Assembly (NCBI GenBank): GCA_014843695.1
Contig: CM026398.1
Coordinates: 19,065,543-19,129,542, forward strand
Direction of reading: 5' to 3'
From: Archivesica marissinica
Lineage: Eukaryota; Mollusca; Bivalvia; Venerida; Vesicomyidae
DNA length: 64,000 nt
Numbering within the stretch: the first letter of the stretch is position 1; the number at the start of each line of letters is the position of its first letter. Positions 9,701 through 17,672 of this stretch are shown here, piece by piece. The notes under the pieces are model-generated. The model searched no databases, was not told the DNA's origin, and saw only the letters and a list, made by a program, of their open reading frames with translations. The position numbers and the translations under genes are program-made.

Positions 9701-11843
9701 GGATATAACACATCAGGGTTCATTCTAGGTCAGAATGTTTGGGAGAAGTGAGAAAGCGCGTGATCGCTTCCTTAAATAGTGTTCTTTAATATACTTCTGC
9801 AAAATAGGGTTAAAATACACAGTGTGACCATTAAATACAACATTTGAATAGAAGGAGTGCTTTATAATGTTACTAGACACAATTTTGTTTGAAAATCGTA
9901 AAAACCCAAAAATAATTTTTGGAGAAGTGGGGCCCCCAGAGGGCGAAGTCAGGGTCCCTAGGGCGACAATTTCGCCCACATCGCCCTCTAGAATGATCCC
10001 TGCAAATGTATATAATCTGATTATCTCTATGGAATTTGGATAGACATGATGACTGTTTGTGCATTGAATGTGTTAATTAAATGCCTGTCATTTGTACTGC
10101 AATACAGTTTAAACTTTATATAGTTTATAACGATTGCTAAACAAGCTTTAACAACTTATATTAATCACTCTCATTGGTGCAGATGAAAGCATATATGTGG
10201 TCGCCCACCTTTCTGATCTGGTGGCCACCGTACCATCTCACATACTTCCCTGTCCGAAGATCGAACCCGGGTTGCATCGGTGAGAAGCGAGCTTGCTAAC
10301 CACTGCGCTAATGGGAAAGCGATGGCGATACAGTTACATGTAAGGATATGTGGGAATGGGTTAAAATGTTTGCTTGTAAGCCGTATTATTAAAATAAATC
10401 AATTAACCCATTCAACACCAAGTACCTGACATGGACTGGTCCATGATATTTTTAGACCAATAAATTATTAAAGAAAATTACATTTGTACCAGTTCATTTA
10501 ATTTTATCAAAATGGGTAATTTTGAAAAAAAGTGCAGATCCTGATGAGATGGCTTGTCACAAGCCGGCTCATCTGTATCTACACTTTTTGTAAGCATATT
10601 TAAAGGTCTGTCGTTTTGAAAGGGTTAACGTAGTTGTATATTTGCAGGTTATCCAGCAATATGAGAGTACCGGGTTCGAGTTTCTATTGAAGGCGTTCAA
10701 CGAACCCCACTATCTGGAGGACCTGACCGGACTTACAAAGATGCACCAGGAAACTGCAGACACCGAGGTGGGCTCCCTGGAGTGTCGTGGCTTCTCTTGT
10801 GTCTATAAAATCGTTTGAAACTGCTAAACAGTGGTTAAAGTTTTAGTCACTACCAGTGGCCGAGTGGTTACAGGACCGAGTAACCTACGGGGCCCCCCCG
10901 AGTGGTTACGGTCATTGACTTCAGTTGCCCAATGAACTCTGCCGGTTTAAATCCCACTGGGGATGTCAAATTGCTTCATGTTAGAAAGCTATCCAGCTAT
11001 TGCAGAAGGTCGGTGGTTCTACTCAGGTGCCTGAAAACTATTCGGAGGGGCTCTTCCTCCAACAACTGGAATGCGGCCATATGACCTAAGCTGTCTGCGG
11101 CTTTAAACCCTAAAATAACCTGATGGTGTCGGTAAACTTACGGCAAAATATTCCACACCCGAGATCTGTTCTGCTAAAACCTGGCCATTATGTATCTAAT
11201 CTATTCACGGTCAAATGAAACTATTTGGGGTCGCGGGTTAGTCCAGTCATCAAAATACCTGTATCTAAGTCCAAGCTATTGAGCTTTCAATGAAGGATAC
11301 ATACCTCGGTTTAACTGAAAGACTGTTCATTTTATTAGGGTCAGACGGGGGATCGAACCTGCGATCCCTGGATTACGAGTCCAGCGTGTTACCACTGGAC
11401 AACAGATCCGTCTGCAAGTGTCCTCTTGACGTTGTTGTGGTATTTATAACCAATTGATATGGTTTATGCTGTGTGTCAAACAAATGCTCATCAATGGATA
11501 ATCTCTAATCACTCTATATTCCAAACTACAGTAAGAATAAATAGAAACAATATTTGTTTGTTTCAGTGTACGATCAAATTATATTTCACCAAATAAACAT
11601 TAAAATAATAGCTTTCTATGTTAATGAGTGAAATATAATTTGATCATTTACTGAAACAAACAAACAAAATCTTTTTATTTTAGGCTAAAGTGATTTTATG
11701 ATAGAAAACGATGGAGCCGTGCGTTTAAACGTTGATTATGGGCGTGTATGTGAACATTGAAATATCTTATAGTTATGTATGTGTACTTGCAGGTATGGGA
11801 TTTTGACGATGAAGAAGAATTTTCCAGCATGGACTCGTCATGA
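679..11843 (+). CDS. ATG7: ATG7, autophagy E1-like enzyme, C-terminal part (7 exons)
   Basis: ATG7 activates the ubiquitin-like proteins ATG8 and ATG12 by adenylation and thioester formation, then passes them to ATG3 and ATG10. Seven exons join in frame: 679-730, 3641-3777, 5328-5495, 7229-7426, 8574-8654, 10648-10767, 11793-11843. They total 807 nt and encode the last 268 residues, the second part of the E1 fold and the C-terminal tail. Diagnostic motifs are [31 protein letters not shown], the zinc pair CYFC plus CTAC, and the active-site cysteine in [11 protein letters not shown] (codon 7259-7261). The tail [16 protein letters not shown] is acidic, like the vertebrate WDMSDDE end. All introns are GT-AG and phases match at every junction. 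The 5' exons lie outside the window. No disabling change is seen. Assignment rests on motif recognition and exon continuity. Confidence 0.97.
886..1150 (+). mobile_element. SINE-A copy with 13-bp target duplication
   Basis: tRNA-like head with A-box TGGTCGAGTGG and B-box GGTTCGAGCCC, then a body with TTACGGAGGTTGGTGCACC and tail CCCGAAATATAACATAAA. Flanked by perfect 13-bp duplications TATATAACATGTA at 873-885 and 1151-1163. Lies in an ATG7 intron. Confidence 0.95.
1211..1371 (+). mobile_element. SINE-D fragment (5' truncated)
   Basis: Begins in the B-box region (GAGCCCTGCTGGAGCC) and continues through TGTGCCATTAGGCAAGGCA, TCCCTCGTGGTGATGGAT and GTGATTAATATAAGTTGTAAGAAC. The same body occurs at 26635-26853. 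Confidence 0.8.
1465..1812. repeat. AT-rich short-period minisatellite
   Basis: Interleaved 10-12-bp variants of TAGTTGCTATC, TAGATGCTATA and ATAGATGCATC over about 350 bp. Higher-order patterns such as TAGATGCATCTATTATATAGA recur. Intronic in ATG7. Confidence 0.9.
1813..2289. other. Intronic stretch with a decayed tRNA-like fragment
   Basis: No exon is seen. Around 2105-2190 the minus strand has a tRNA-like B-box region (inverse of GTATCGAACCC) and an A-box-like segment, probably a decayed SINE head. The remainder is unassigned. Confidence 0.35.
2290..2573 (-). mobile_element. SINE-B copy, full length
   Basis: Complete inverted SINE-B from the ACGTTTATTTATCGTCGC tail to the CAGATCCGTCTG head. 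Short flanks AATTCTCAATT and AACTCTCAATC may be a mutated target duplication. Confidence 0.9.
2858..3200. repeat. About 20-bp minisatellite, roughly 16 copies
   Basis: Repeats of TTTTATGTAAAAATACATCTGA with 19-21-bp variants (TGACATCTGA, ATACGTCTGA). Alternating variants give a partial dimer period of about 41 bp. Confidence 0.92.
3233..3414. mobile_element. Family I MITE (TACAGTCAAACC termini)
   Basis: Begins TACAGTCAAACCTGTCTTAA and ends ACACAGGTTTAACTGTA, so the ends are inverted repeats bounded by TA. Interior has GCAGCCAGTCAAGGGAGTC and GTGGCTGC motifs. TA-bounded ends fit a Tc1/mariner-pogo type MITE; superfamily is inferred. Confidence 0.85.
3641..3777 (+). CDS. ATG7: ATG7 exon b
   Basis: Acceptor CTTGCAG, donor GTACGC. 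Two bases complete the Glu codon, then 45 codons run through [17 protein letters not shown] and [12 protein letters not shown] to the AAG before the donor. The conserved Asp-Thr-Arg-Glu-Ser-Arg-Trp stretch belongs to the adenylation fold. Confidence 0.97.
3919..4353. repeat. 62-bp minisatellite, 7 copies
   Basis: Near-identical 62-bp units starting TCCATACTCGCCTATAAGAC and ending GGCTTCCCG. The first unit has CTCACC in place of CTCGCC and the last has CCATATT in place of CCAGATT. Internal identity is very high, so amplification looks recent. Confidence 0.96.
4421..4567. repeat. 21-bp minisatellite, 7 copies
   Basis: Seven copies of GCAAGCACCCTGACACTGAA(A), with one T-to-A variant in copy 4. 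The period is a multiple of three, which opens spurious ORFs on both strands. Confidence 0.96.
4890..5022 (-). mobile_element. SINE-D fragment
   Basis: On the minus strand it starts GTGGAAGTCGTGGTAGCACG, has a B-box GAGTTCGAGCCCC and runs into CATGTTGCCTCTTCTTTC. The 3' body is truncated. Confidence 0.8.
5328..5495 (+). CDS. ATG7: ATG7 exon c
   Basis: Acceptor TTTCATAG, donor GTGAGT; exactly 56 codons. It carries [13 protein letters not shown] and the first zinc pair in [13 protein letters not shown]. The segment between them ([12 protein letters not shown]...) is poorly conserved, as expected for a loop. Confidence 0.97.
5887..6345. repeat. 95-bp minisatellite, about 4.7 copies
   Basis: Units include GAGGAATTGTCTGAGATTGA, CATGACATCTGAATGTCTGT and ATAGTTACCTGCACAAGCAC. 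Unit starts at about 5966, 6061, 6156 and 6250; the first partial copy is more diverged. Confidence 0.92.
6733..7015 (-). mobile_element. SINE-B copy, full length
   Basis: Complete inverted copy from ACGTTTATTTATCGTCGC to CAGATCCGTCTG. It sits in the intron before the ATG7 catalytic exon, ending about 210 bp upstream of it. Confidence 0.92.
7229..7426 (+). CDS. ATG7: ATG7 exon d, catalytic cysteine
   Basis: Acceptor TATTTCAG, donor GTGAGT; exactly 66 codons. [17 protein letters not shown] contains the thioester-forming cysteine at 7259-7261. [14 protein letters not shown] and LGLVPHQ follow, both typical of ATG7. Confidence 0.98.
7684..7856. mobile_element. Family I-related MITE
   Basis: Termini TACAGTCAAATTTGTATTAA and CATGTTTGACTGTA are inverted. 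The interior has GAGACCAC and AGCGGTCTCTAAGCAGG in place of the GGCTGCTTA motifs, so it is a distinct subfamily. Confidence 0.75.
7857..8105. repeat. Irregular ACACAGTCTATGT repeat
   Basis: Degenerate repeats of ACACAGTCTATGTGTGTGAT with variants of the spacer. Period is irregular, about 20 bp with a longer pattern near 57-60 bp. Confidence 0.75.
8110..8365 (+). mobile_element. Chimeric SINE: SINE-A head and body with SINE-B-type tail
   Basis: Head and body are SINE-A (CGTGGTCGAGTG, GGTTCGAGCCCCGCTCAG, TTACGGAGGTTGGTGCACC, GTGTTGTTAGGTAAACTG). It then switches to GTCGCTCAAATGGGCAACCA and AGTAGCGACTTTAAATAAAC, the tail of SINE-B. Typical SINE-A copies have GCCCGCCGGCGATATAGCCC there. Confidence 0.8.
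8378..8520. repeat. 18-bp minisatellite
   Basis: Copies of TATGAGAGTGACACAGTG with insertion variants. It ends about 50 bp before ATG7 exon e at 8574. Confidence 0.9.
8574..8654 (+). CDS. ATG7: ATG7 exon e
   Basis: Acceptor ATTTTAG, donor GTAAGT; 27 codons. It encodes [13 protein letters not shown] and [15 protein letters not shown] is the second zinc-binding pair. An 18-bp minisatellite ends about 50 bp upstream. Confidence 0.97.
8655..9400. other. ATG7 intron: decayed AAGATGGC-type repeat
   Basis: 8985-9400 includes CAAGATGGCTGCCGAAAGGTC, AAGATGGCCACTGTCTAAAA and ATCAAAATGGCGACCCTGG. Similar pieces occur at 15405-16275, and 9250-9400 is repeated at 24209-24358. It is an interspersed element of unknown class; nothing coding is seen. 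Confidence 0.6.
9401..9686 (+). mobile_element. SINE-B copy with 10-bp target duplication
   Basis: Complete plus-strand copy with A-box GTCTAGTGGTAACACACTGG and B-box GGTTCGATCCC. Tail AGTAGCGACGATAAGTAAACG. Flanked by ACCAGAAACA at 9391-9400 and 9687-9696. Confidence 0.94.
9714..10002. mobile_element. Family J MITE copy
   Basis: Starts CAGGGTTCATTCTAGG and ends CCTCTAGAATGATCCCTG. The right arm (GGCCCCCAGAGGGCGAAGTC ...) is complete; most of the left inverted arm is deleted relative to 48395-48828. Confidence 0.85.
10131..10315 (-). mobile_element. SINE-C copy
   Basis: Minus-strand copy with head ending near TTAGCGCAGTGGTTAGCAAG, a B-box region (GGTTCGATCTTCGGACAGG), a 5'-GAGAGTGATTAATATAAG body and the tail TTAGCAATCGT. 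It is shorter than the 50943 copy. Confidence 0.85.
10403..10628. mobile_element. Family F MITE (TTAA ends, internal hairpin)
   Basis: Begins TTAACCCATTCAACACCAAG and ends TTTTGAAAGGGTTAA. The interior hairpin pairs AAAGTGCAGATCCTGATGAG with its near-inverse CTCATCTGTATCTACACTTT. TTAA at both ends is the target signature of piggyBac-type elements. It ends about 20 bp before the acceptor of ATG7 exon f. Confidence 0.88.
10648..10767 (+). CDS. ATG7: ATG7 exon f
   Basis: Acceptor TATTTGCAG, donor GTGGGC; 40 codons. [16 protein letters not shown] and [14 protein letters not shown] match the ATG7 segment before the C-terminal tail. Confidence 0.97.
10856..11115 (+). mobile_element. Decayed tRNA-derived SINE (another family)
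   Basis: A-box-like GTGGCCGAGTGGTTACAG and a second GAGTGGTTACGGTCATTGAC, then B-box-like GGTTTAAATCCCACTGG and a body with GGTGGTTCTACTCAGG. A related decayed copy occurs near 40245-40415. Confidence 0.6.
11308..11415 (-). mobile_element. SINE-B fragment (head only)
   Basis: Contains the SINE-B head region from TTAGGGTCAGACGGGGGATC to CAGATCCGTCTG; the tail half is missing. Confidence 0.85.
11551..11720. repeat. Dispersed repeat with short hairpin, just before ATG7 last exon
   Basis: Inverted arms of about 37 bp: TTTGTTTGTTTCAGTGTACG (11551) pairs with the inverse segment ending ACTGAAACAAACAAACA (about 11668). The AATGAGTGAAATATAAT to TTATGATAGAAAACGATG part also occurs at 43430-43520 and 59755-59830. 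Confidence 0.75.
11793..11843 (+). CDS. ATG7: ATG7 terminal coding exon
   Basis: Acceptor CTTGCAG at 11786-11792. Sixteen codons [16 protein letters not shown] then TGA at 11841-11843. The acidic tail follows the conserved Trp-Asp; in yeast the far C-terminus of Atg7 is involved in Atg8 recruitment. Confidence 0.95.
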   Translation, partial: VWDFDDEEEFSSMDSS

Positions 11844-11863
11844 GGAAGCTTAACCTAGTCTAG

Positions 11864-11869
11864 AATAAA
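11864..11869 (+). terminator. Possible ATG7 poly(A) signal
   Basis: AATAAA 21 nt after the stop codon. Further AATAAA motifs stand at 12255 and 12267, just before a SINE-A insertion, so the 3' UTR could reach about 12.3 kb. Which signal is used cannot be decided from sequence. Confidence 0.4.
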
Positions 11870-12288
11870 TCTGGAATAATGCCATAAACCTTTCATAAGC
11901 GTATCGAAACTCATGGATGACTGCAGTTGCTGAGAGTTTAAAATTTGTTGACTACTCATTAACAGTATATCTGACTGTTGGTGTTGTAATTTCATTGTGC
12001 TATCATGTAATGGGCGTCATTTGCATGTGTTTTAAATGGATATTGCAGCTAACCACTCACTAAGCACACACAAATATAGGTCATTTGTTATTGAATTCAT
12101 TTTACGAGTCTTAAGAAGATTTTAGAAGACAAATTAAATAAATTCAGTAACAAATGAATGCAAATATAAAATCCTATTACCCATCTGCAGGGCAAATTAT
12201 GTTATAATAAGTTGTCACATTCCACAAATAATATTGACAAGTTTCGGAAATGACAATAAATTGATAAATAAATTTTAAAAAGGTGACC

Positions 12289-12562
12289 TGTCTGCCTCCG
12301 TGGTCGAGTGGTTAAGGTCACTGACTTGTATACCACTGTAACCTATCATCACTGATGGTCATGGGTTCGAGCCCCGCTCAGGCTGTGTCTCATTTATATG
12401 AAAAAATTGGCAGTTTCTTACGGAGGTTGGTGCACCCAAGTACTGGTTAACCGCTGGAGCCTGCCCAAGAAAGGTGTTGTTAGGTATACTGCCCACCGGC
12501 AATATAGCCCAAAATGGTACTGATGCAGGCATAAAACCCGAAATATAACATAAATATAACAT
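12289..12562 (+). mobile_element. SINE-A copy with 12-bp target duplication
   Basis: Full copy from TGTCTGCCTCCGTGGTCGAG to the ATATAACATAAATATAACAT tail. Perfect duplications AAAAAGGTGACC flank it at 12277-12288 and 12563-12574. It sits directly after the distal AATAAA motifs of ATG7. Confidence 0.96.
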
Positions 12563-12574
12563 AAAAAGGTGACC

Positions 12575-12947
12575 ATATTAATTTTGCAATATTTCCAAGC
12601 AATTGGACTGTATCTTCATCAGGAATAATTCACAAGAACACTGACAACGCTATGTGGACATAACATCATATCTTATAACAGTTTGGTGCAATAATATATA
12701 CAAAGTAACTTGTGTGCAAAAATGAATAGAACAAGGAATAGATTGCATACAAAATATTTAATATGCAAAACTAAGAAATTAGAACACTTAATATCTGCAC
12801 TCAAGCTACAGGGTGATTCACTACTTTGTATTTTATGATCCTATATAGATGTATGTTTCAGTATTGTTGTTTTGTGATTTAGTAAATCGTTATGTATGGC
12901 TCAATGTTCTTTTAATATTAACTGTTGCAGAACAATGATGAAATACG
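12575..12947. other. Intergenic, nothing recognised
   Basis: AT-rich sequence between the SINE-A and a SINE-B fragment. No exon, repeat or RNA gene was recognised. Confidence 0.5.
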
Positions 12948-13178
12948 CATTGAGGTCTTGTGTCGGTGCTGTACACATAAAAGAACCAGAGGAGCCTCTG
13001 CAATAGGTCTCTGTCTGTATCATTGCACTATCCTCCAAAATGACCCGACACGAGACCTTGGTTTAAAGTCCCATCTGAAAGACTGTTAATTTTATTAGGG
13101 TCAGTTGGGGGATCGAACCTGTGATCCTAGTGGATTACCAGTCCAGCGTGTTAACCACTGTACTACAGATCAGTCTGT
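12948..13178. mobile_element. SINE-B inverted composite (fragments head to head)
   Basis: 12948-13043 is a plus-strand SINE-B middle (GAGGTCTTGTGTCGGTGCTG to CACTATCCTCCAAAATGAC). 13044-13178 is a minus-strand fragment (CGACACGAGACCTTGGTTTA to CAGATCAGTCTG). The two orientations meet at about 13043. Confidence 0.85.
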
Positions 13179-13315
13179 ACAAGGCACGGTCCAGGAATAT
13201 TTGCTAAAAGTTGAGAGAATTTCCTAATATATCAGTGTTCAAGCTAGATCAATATTTTTGGGTGAAGTGAGAAAGTAAGCGCATGATTGCATCATCTAAT
13301 AGTACTGTTACGCGC

Positions 13316-14205
13316 CAACCGGGGTCAATCTAGTGGGAGGGCTGACCACAGCGGACAATTGACTAAATGACGACAACGATGTTATGCTCTTTCTATCTTC
13401 TTTTATTCTAGCGCAACTGATACGCATATGTGTGACTATTAACGATCACTATACAATATTACAAACTGTCGTCTGCTATGTTATACGGACAGGCAAGGAT
13501 TCCTGGCTATTTCGGAGTGTTGGAGGCCAAGAATGACATTCTGCCTCGTATTTATACTAACACACAATGCGACGTGTGGGATGTGGGTGCACACTGTGGA
13601 AGCACATGACGCTGCCCACATGTCACATTACGTCACACACAAATTTCGTAGTACCACAGGTACTCGCAACTAAAAACTAACATAGAACTGCTGCGTCACT
13701 TAAGCACTGCATACATATCAATAACATACCTACACTTATAAAGAGGCTCCCCAAAACTTACGTTTAGACAAATTCGCCCTCTACAAATGCCACATACAAG
13801 CGATACGCTTTGTTTACGAAAGCAGTGTATAGAGCACTGTCGCGTAGCATCTAATACACCGTGTACATTCAAGATGGCGGCCTACATGCTAAACGAAATA
13901 CAGTCGAATCTAAACAGCAAATTACCAGGAATATTCAGTAACACGGATAGGATTAACTACACCAGGGATGTTCCTAAAACAGAACAATACTTGAGGATTA
14001 TCATATCAAAACCAGTGAGAATACACGAAACTGGACCTCATGTAAAATATGGCGGTAGATTACAACTGGCGTGACATTCGAAGGCGATCTGTTGTTGTTT
14101 GTTTCATAGAGCAACGGTGCCAGTAAACATGCATCACCACACTCCATTGAAATGCACATGGTAAAAATAAAGCTCAGAGGGTAAGCTAACACTAAGGGTG
14201 TTACA
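13316..14205. mobile_element. Probable solo LTR, 890 bp
   Basis: Starts TGTTACGCGCCAACCGG and ends AAGGGTGTTACA, so it has TG...CA termini. Flanking GTAC (13312-13315) and GTAT (14206-14209) fit a 4-bp target duplication with one change, and removing the insert restores the family J sequence. AATAAA lies near 14167. ORF 13787-14074 inside it shows no recognised domain. Confidence 0.65.
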
Positions 14206-14241
14206 GTATTATTTAATAAATTTCCACATAATAGGGTTAAA

Positions 14242-14476
14242 TGTGTTTTACGTTTATTTATCGTCGCTACCGGTTGCCCATATGAGCGACGCCTCCTGAA
14301 GAGATTAGTCATTTTACAGACAGAGACCCATTCCAGAGTCTCCTCCGATTCTTTTACATGCACGGTATAAAGCACTGACACGAGACCTCGGTTTAACGTC
14401 CCATCTGAAAGACTGTTAATTTTATTAGGGTCAGACAGGGGATCGAACAGGCCCTGGATTACAGATCCGTCTGTAT
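14242..14476 (-). mobile_element. SINE-B copy with internal deletions, 10-bp target duplication
   Basis: TAGGGTTAAA flanks it at 14232-14241 and 14477-14486, joining the family J sequence across. The body lacks the segment around the AATGATACAG block and part of the tRNA-like head. Confidence 0.88.
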
Positions 14477-14695
14477 TAGGGTTAAAATACACAATAGGAC
14501 CATTAAATACAATCTTTGAATAGGCAGAGTGCTTTATAATGGGGCAAGTCAGGGTCCCAAGAGCGACTAATTTGCCCATGTCACCCTCTAGAACGAGTCC
14601 TGATATGTTGTTTATATTACATAAAATGCAGATTTCTGATTGTACTTTATCAAATAAGTCTGTATCTACTGTACACTGATAAGTTTATATTTACA

Positions 14696-14937
14696 TTAAC
14701 CCTTTCAACACCACATGCCTCTCAATAGGTTTACAAAAAGTGTAGATTCAGATGAGCCGGCTCGTGATAAACCGTCTCATCAGGATCTGCACTTTTTGCC
14801 AGTAATATTACTATTTTTAGACAAAAATTACCCATTTTGATAAATGAACTGGTCCAAATGTAATTTTCTTATTAATTTATTGGTCTGAAAATATCATGGA
14901 CCAGTCCATGTCAGTTACTTGGTGTTGAATGGGTTAA
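14696..14937. mobile_element. Family F MITE, opposite orientation to 10403
   Basis: TTAACCCTTTCAACACCA at the left, GGTGTTGAATGGGTTAA at the right. The internal hairpin has GATGAGCCGGCTCGTGATAA and ACCGTCTCATCAGGATCTGC. Confidence 0.92.
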
Positions 14938-15163
14938 TTGATTTATTTTATTGAATTACAAGGTAATATACCTCATTTTTGTCCGTCAGTCAATATGCAG
15001 AGAAGTCAGTGGGTCTTTCTTGTATGTGACAGTAAGTCTGGGTATATTGGGGGAATACCCGGAATAAACATAGTGAATACTATTTAGTTCCTGGTCTAAG
15101 TGTATGTAAATTATAAATGCATTTTCATTTTAAAACTTACATTGACAGGCGGGTTGAACATAT

Positions 15164-15400
15164 TCATGGATCGCAGGTTTGATCTCCTGTCTGACATAAT
15201 AATATTACCAGTCTTTCAGATGGGACGTTGAGCCGAGGTGTATCAGTGTTTTACACGTAAAAGAACCAGACAAGACAGTGACTCTGGAATGGGTGTCTGC
15301 ATCATTGCACTTATCCTTCAAAAAATCTAAAATGACAAATCTCTTCAGGGGGCGTCGATCATATGGGCAACCGGTAGCAACAATACATAAGGTGGGGGGG
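15164..15400 (+). mobile_element. Degraded SINE-B, head truncated
   Basis: Begins at the B-box (ATCGCAGGTTTGATCTCCTG) and runs to CATATGGGCAACCGGTAGC. It has several small insertions and deletions. Confidence 0.85.
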
Positions 15401-15404
15401 TAAA

Positions 15405-15795
15405 ACCATGTGATGACATAATCCAAGATGGCCACTGTCTAAAAATAGCATGAGCCTCCAGCCTAATTTTAACATAATCCACGATGGCCAGTCTAAAAAT
15501 AGCATGGGCCTCCAGCCTAATTTTAACATAATCCAAGATGGCCACTGTCTAAAAATAGCATGACCCTCAGCCTAATTTTAACATAATCCAAGATGGCCAC
15601 TGTCTAAAAATAGCATGAGCCTCCAGCCTAATTTTAACATAATCCAAGATGGCCACTGTCTAAAAATAGCATGAGCCTCCAGCCTAATTTTAACATAATC
15701 CAAGATGGCCACTGTCTAAGAATAGCAGGAGCCTCCAGCCTAATCCAAGATGGCCACTGTCTAAAAATAGCATGAGCCTCCAGCCTAATTTTGAC
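15405..15795. repeat. About 59-bp minisatellite, about 7 copies
   Basis: Units of ATAATCCAAGATGGCCACTG, CTAAAAATAGCATGAGCCTC and CAGCCTAATTTTAAC. The unit is part of the dispersed AAGATGGC element seen at 9130 and 16190, so the array arose inside that element. Confidence 0.92.
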
Positions 15796-15831
15796 GAATC
15801 TTGGCAAGAATGATCAATGTTTTTTTTGGTT

Positions 15832-16036
15832 TTATGTTTTAACAACTTATATTAATCACTCTTGCTGGCGCGGAAATGAATGCGTAAATGTGGTCATTCG
15901 TGTGGGAGGAAACTGGAGTACCCGGAGAAAACCATCTGTCCGATCTAGCGACCATCTCGCATACTTCCTGGTCTGAGGATTGAACCCGGGTTGCATTGGT
16001 GATAAGCGATCGCACCAATCACTGCGCTAACTGGAC
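15832..16036 (-). mobile_element. SINE-C copy
   Basis: Minus-strand copy with TTAACAACTTATATTAATCA at the tail and GGTTCAATCCTCAGACCAGG and AGCGCAGTGATTGG at the head. GGAGTACCCGGAGAAAAC is the inverse of the GGTACTCC body. Confidence 0.88.
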
Positions 16037-16275
16037 ATTTTCATCCAAATCGGCCGTCGAAAGGTCAACATTTTAGGAGACATTTCAAACGTCTCCTCAC
16101 GAAATGATCAGCCAATGTTCAAGCAACTCTACCTGTGTTCCTTATGTGAAGCCATTCCAAAGTTGTTAACATAAAGTTCCCCTGATATCCAAGATGGTCG
16201 CTGTCTAAAAATCTCAGTCATCCGGATTTTGATGAATCTTCGTAGGAATGATCGATGCTCTTTCAAAGTTGTTCA
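16037..16275. other. Remainder of the AAGATGGC-type element
   Basis: Contains TCGGCCGTCGAAAGGTCAAC, CAAGATGGTCGCTGTCTAAA and GAATCTTCGTAGGAATGATC, all related to 8985-9280. Unclassified interspersed repeat. Confidence 0.6.
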
Positions 16276-16500
16276 GATGTTGTAGAGATAGAACAAGTAA
16301 GTGGCATCTACATTTGTATGGAGATAGAACAAGTTGTAGAGATGGAATGAGTAATAGGCATCTACATTTGTATGGAGATAGAACAAGTTGTAGAGATAGA
16401 ACAAGTAATTGGCATCTACATTTGTATGGAGATAGAACAAGTTGTAGAGGTAGAATGAGTAATTGGCATCTACATTTGTATTGTATAGAGATAATAGAAA
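16276..16500. repeat. About 58-bp minisatellite, about 4 copies
   Basis: Units contain GTAATTGGCATCTACATTTG, TATGGAGATAGAACAAGTTG and AGAGATAGAACAAG. It grades into the following array. Confidence 0.9.
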
Positions 16501-16504
16501 AAGT

Positions 16505-17165
16505 AAGGAAAAAGTAAGCGGCCTCTTCTGTTGTAGATATAAGGAGTAATTGGCGTCTATGGAGATAGAACAAGTATTTGGCCTCTTCTGTTGTAGATAT
16601 AAGGAATAATTGGCTTCTATGGAGATAGAACAAGTAATTGGCCTCTTCTGTTGTAGAGATAGAATTAGTAATTGGCCTCTATGAAGATGAGTAATTGGCA
16701 TATATGGAGATAGAACACGTAATTGGCCTCTTCTGTTGTAGAGAATGAGTATTTGGCCTCTTCTGTTGTAGAGAATTGAGTATTTGGCCTCTTCTGTTGT
16801 AGAGAATGAGTATTTGGCCTCTTCTGTTGTAGAGAATGAGTATTTGGCCTCTTCTGTTGTAGAGAATGAGTATTTGGCCTCTTCTGTTGTAGAGATAGAA
16901 AGAGTATTTGGCCTCTTCTGTTGTAGAGAATGAGTATTTGGCCTCTTCTGTTGTAGAGATAGAAAGGGTATTTGGCCTCTTCTTTTGTAGAGAATGAGTA
17001 TTTGGCCTCTTCTGTTGTAGAGATAGAAAGAGTATTTGGCCTCTTCTGTTGTAGAGATAAAGAGTATTTGGCCTCTTCTGTTGTAGAGATAGAATGAGTA
17101 ATTGGCCTCTTCTGTTGTAGAGATAGAATGAGTAATTGGCCTCTATGAAGATAGAACAAGTAAAA
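16505..17165. repeat. 30-38-bp minisatellite (TTTGGCCTCTTCTGTTGTAG)
   Basis: About 20 copies of TTTGGCCTCTTCTGTTGTAG plus AGAATGAGTA or AGATAGAAAGAGTA. The alternating unit lengths explain the overlapping minus-strand ORFs here; they are not genes. Confidence 0.93.
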
Positions 17166-17189
17166 CCTAGAACATTGGTCGTACCATGA

Positions 17190-17672
17190 CACCGCCCATT
17201 TCTTCGCCCCCGTTAAGGGATGTTGGTATTATTACAATACTGTTTCAACATAATTTTCGTACAGTGACATCCATTGGCCAATCGAGCACTGAAGTGGGTT
17301 CGAACCAAAATTCGTTCTTCACCGGTCGTTTCAATTGATAAGATATCCAGCTAGCTTGCAGTTCAGTGGTTCTACCCAGTAGCACACCCATGCCTGAAAT
17401 AATAAGGGCCAGCTGGTGTCTTCTGCATGTTCATAAAACTGGACAGTTCTTAGCTGTTTGGTGCGATGAAAAAACAAACAAATCATTGCATATACTAAAT
17501 GTCATAGAATTCATAAACAATACATTTTAATCGTGTCATGATTCATCATGTTTGATCTTGCGCATGACCTTGAAACAGAACTGTTATTATTTGGTGACAA
17601 TATCACTCTTATTGCACCACTTTGTTAGCACTTACAATATTTCTAAATTCGAGTCACTCCACACGCAACCTC
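17190..17672. other. Intergenic, possible decayed SINE
   Basis: 17290-17460 has a tRNA-like GTGGGTTCGAACC and a body with GGTTCTACCCAGTAGCACAC, resembling the decayed family at 10856. Nothing else recognised. Confidence 0.4.

Larger units (their letters stand above)
13233..14603. mobile_element. Family J copy interrupted by an LTR-like insert and a SINE
   Basis: The left part (GAAGTGAGAAAGTAAGCGCA) and right parts (TAGGGTTAAAATACACAAT, then GGGCAAGTCAGGGTCCC to CTCTAGAACGAGTCCTG) align to the family J copies at 9714 and 48395. An 890-bp insert and a SINE-B split it. Ends are diverged. Confidence 0.75.

Noticed and set aside
13787..14074. 95-codon ORF as a gene
   Set aside because: It lies within the probable solo LTR and has no recognised domain.
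14001..14579. 192-codon minus-strand ORF
   Set aside because: It reads through a SINE-B and the family J and LTR pieces; repeats explain it.
16214..17192. Overlapping minus-strand ORFs rich in Leu/Ser/Tyr
   Set aside because: Frame-shifted readings of the TTTGGCCTCTTCTGTTGTAG array.
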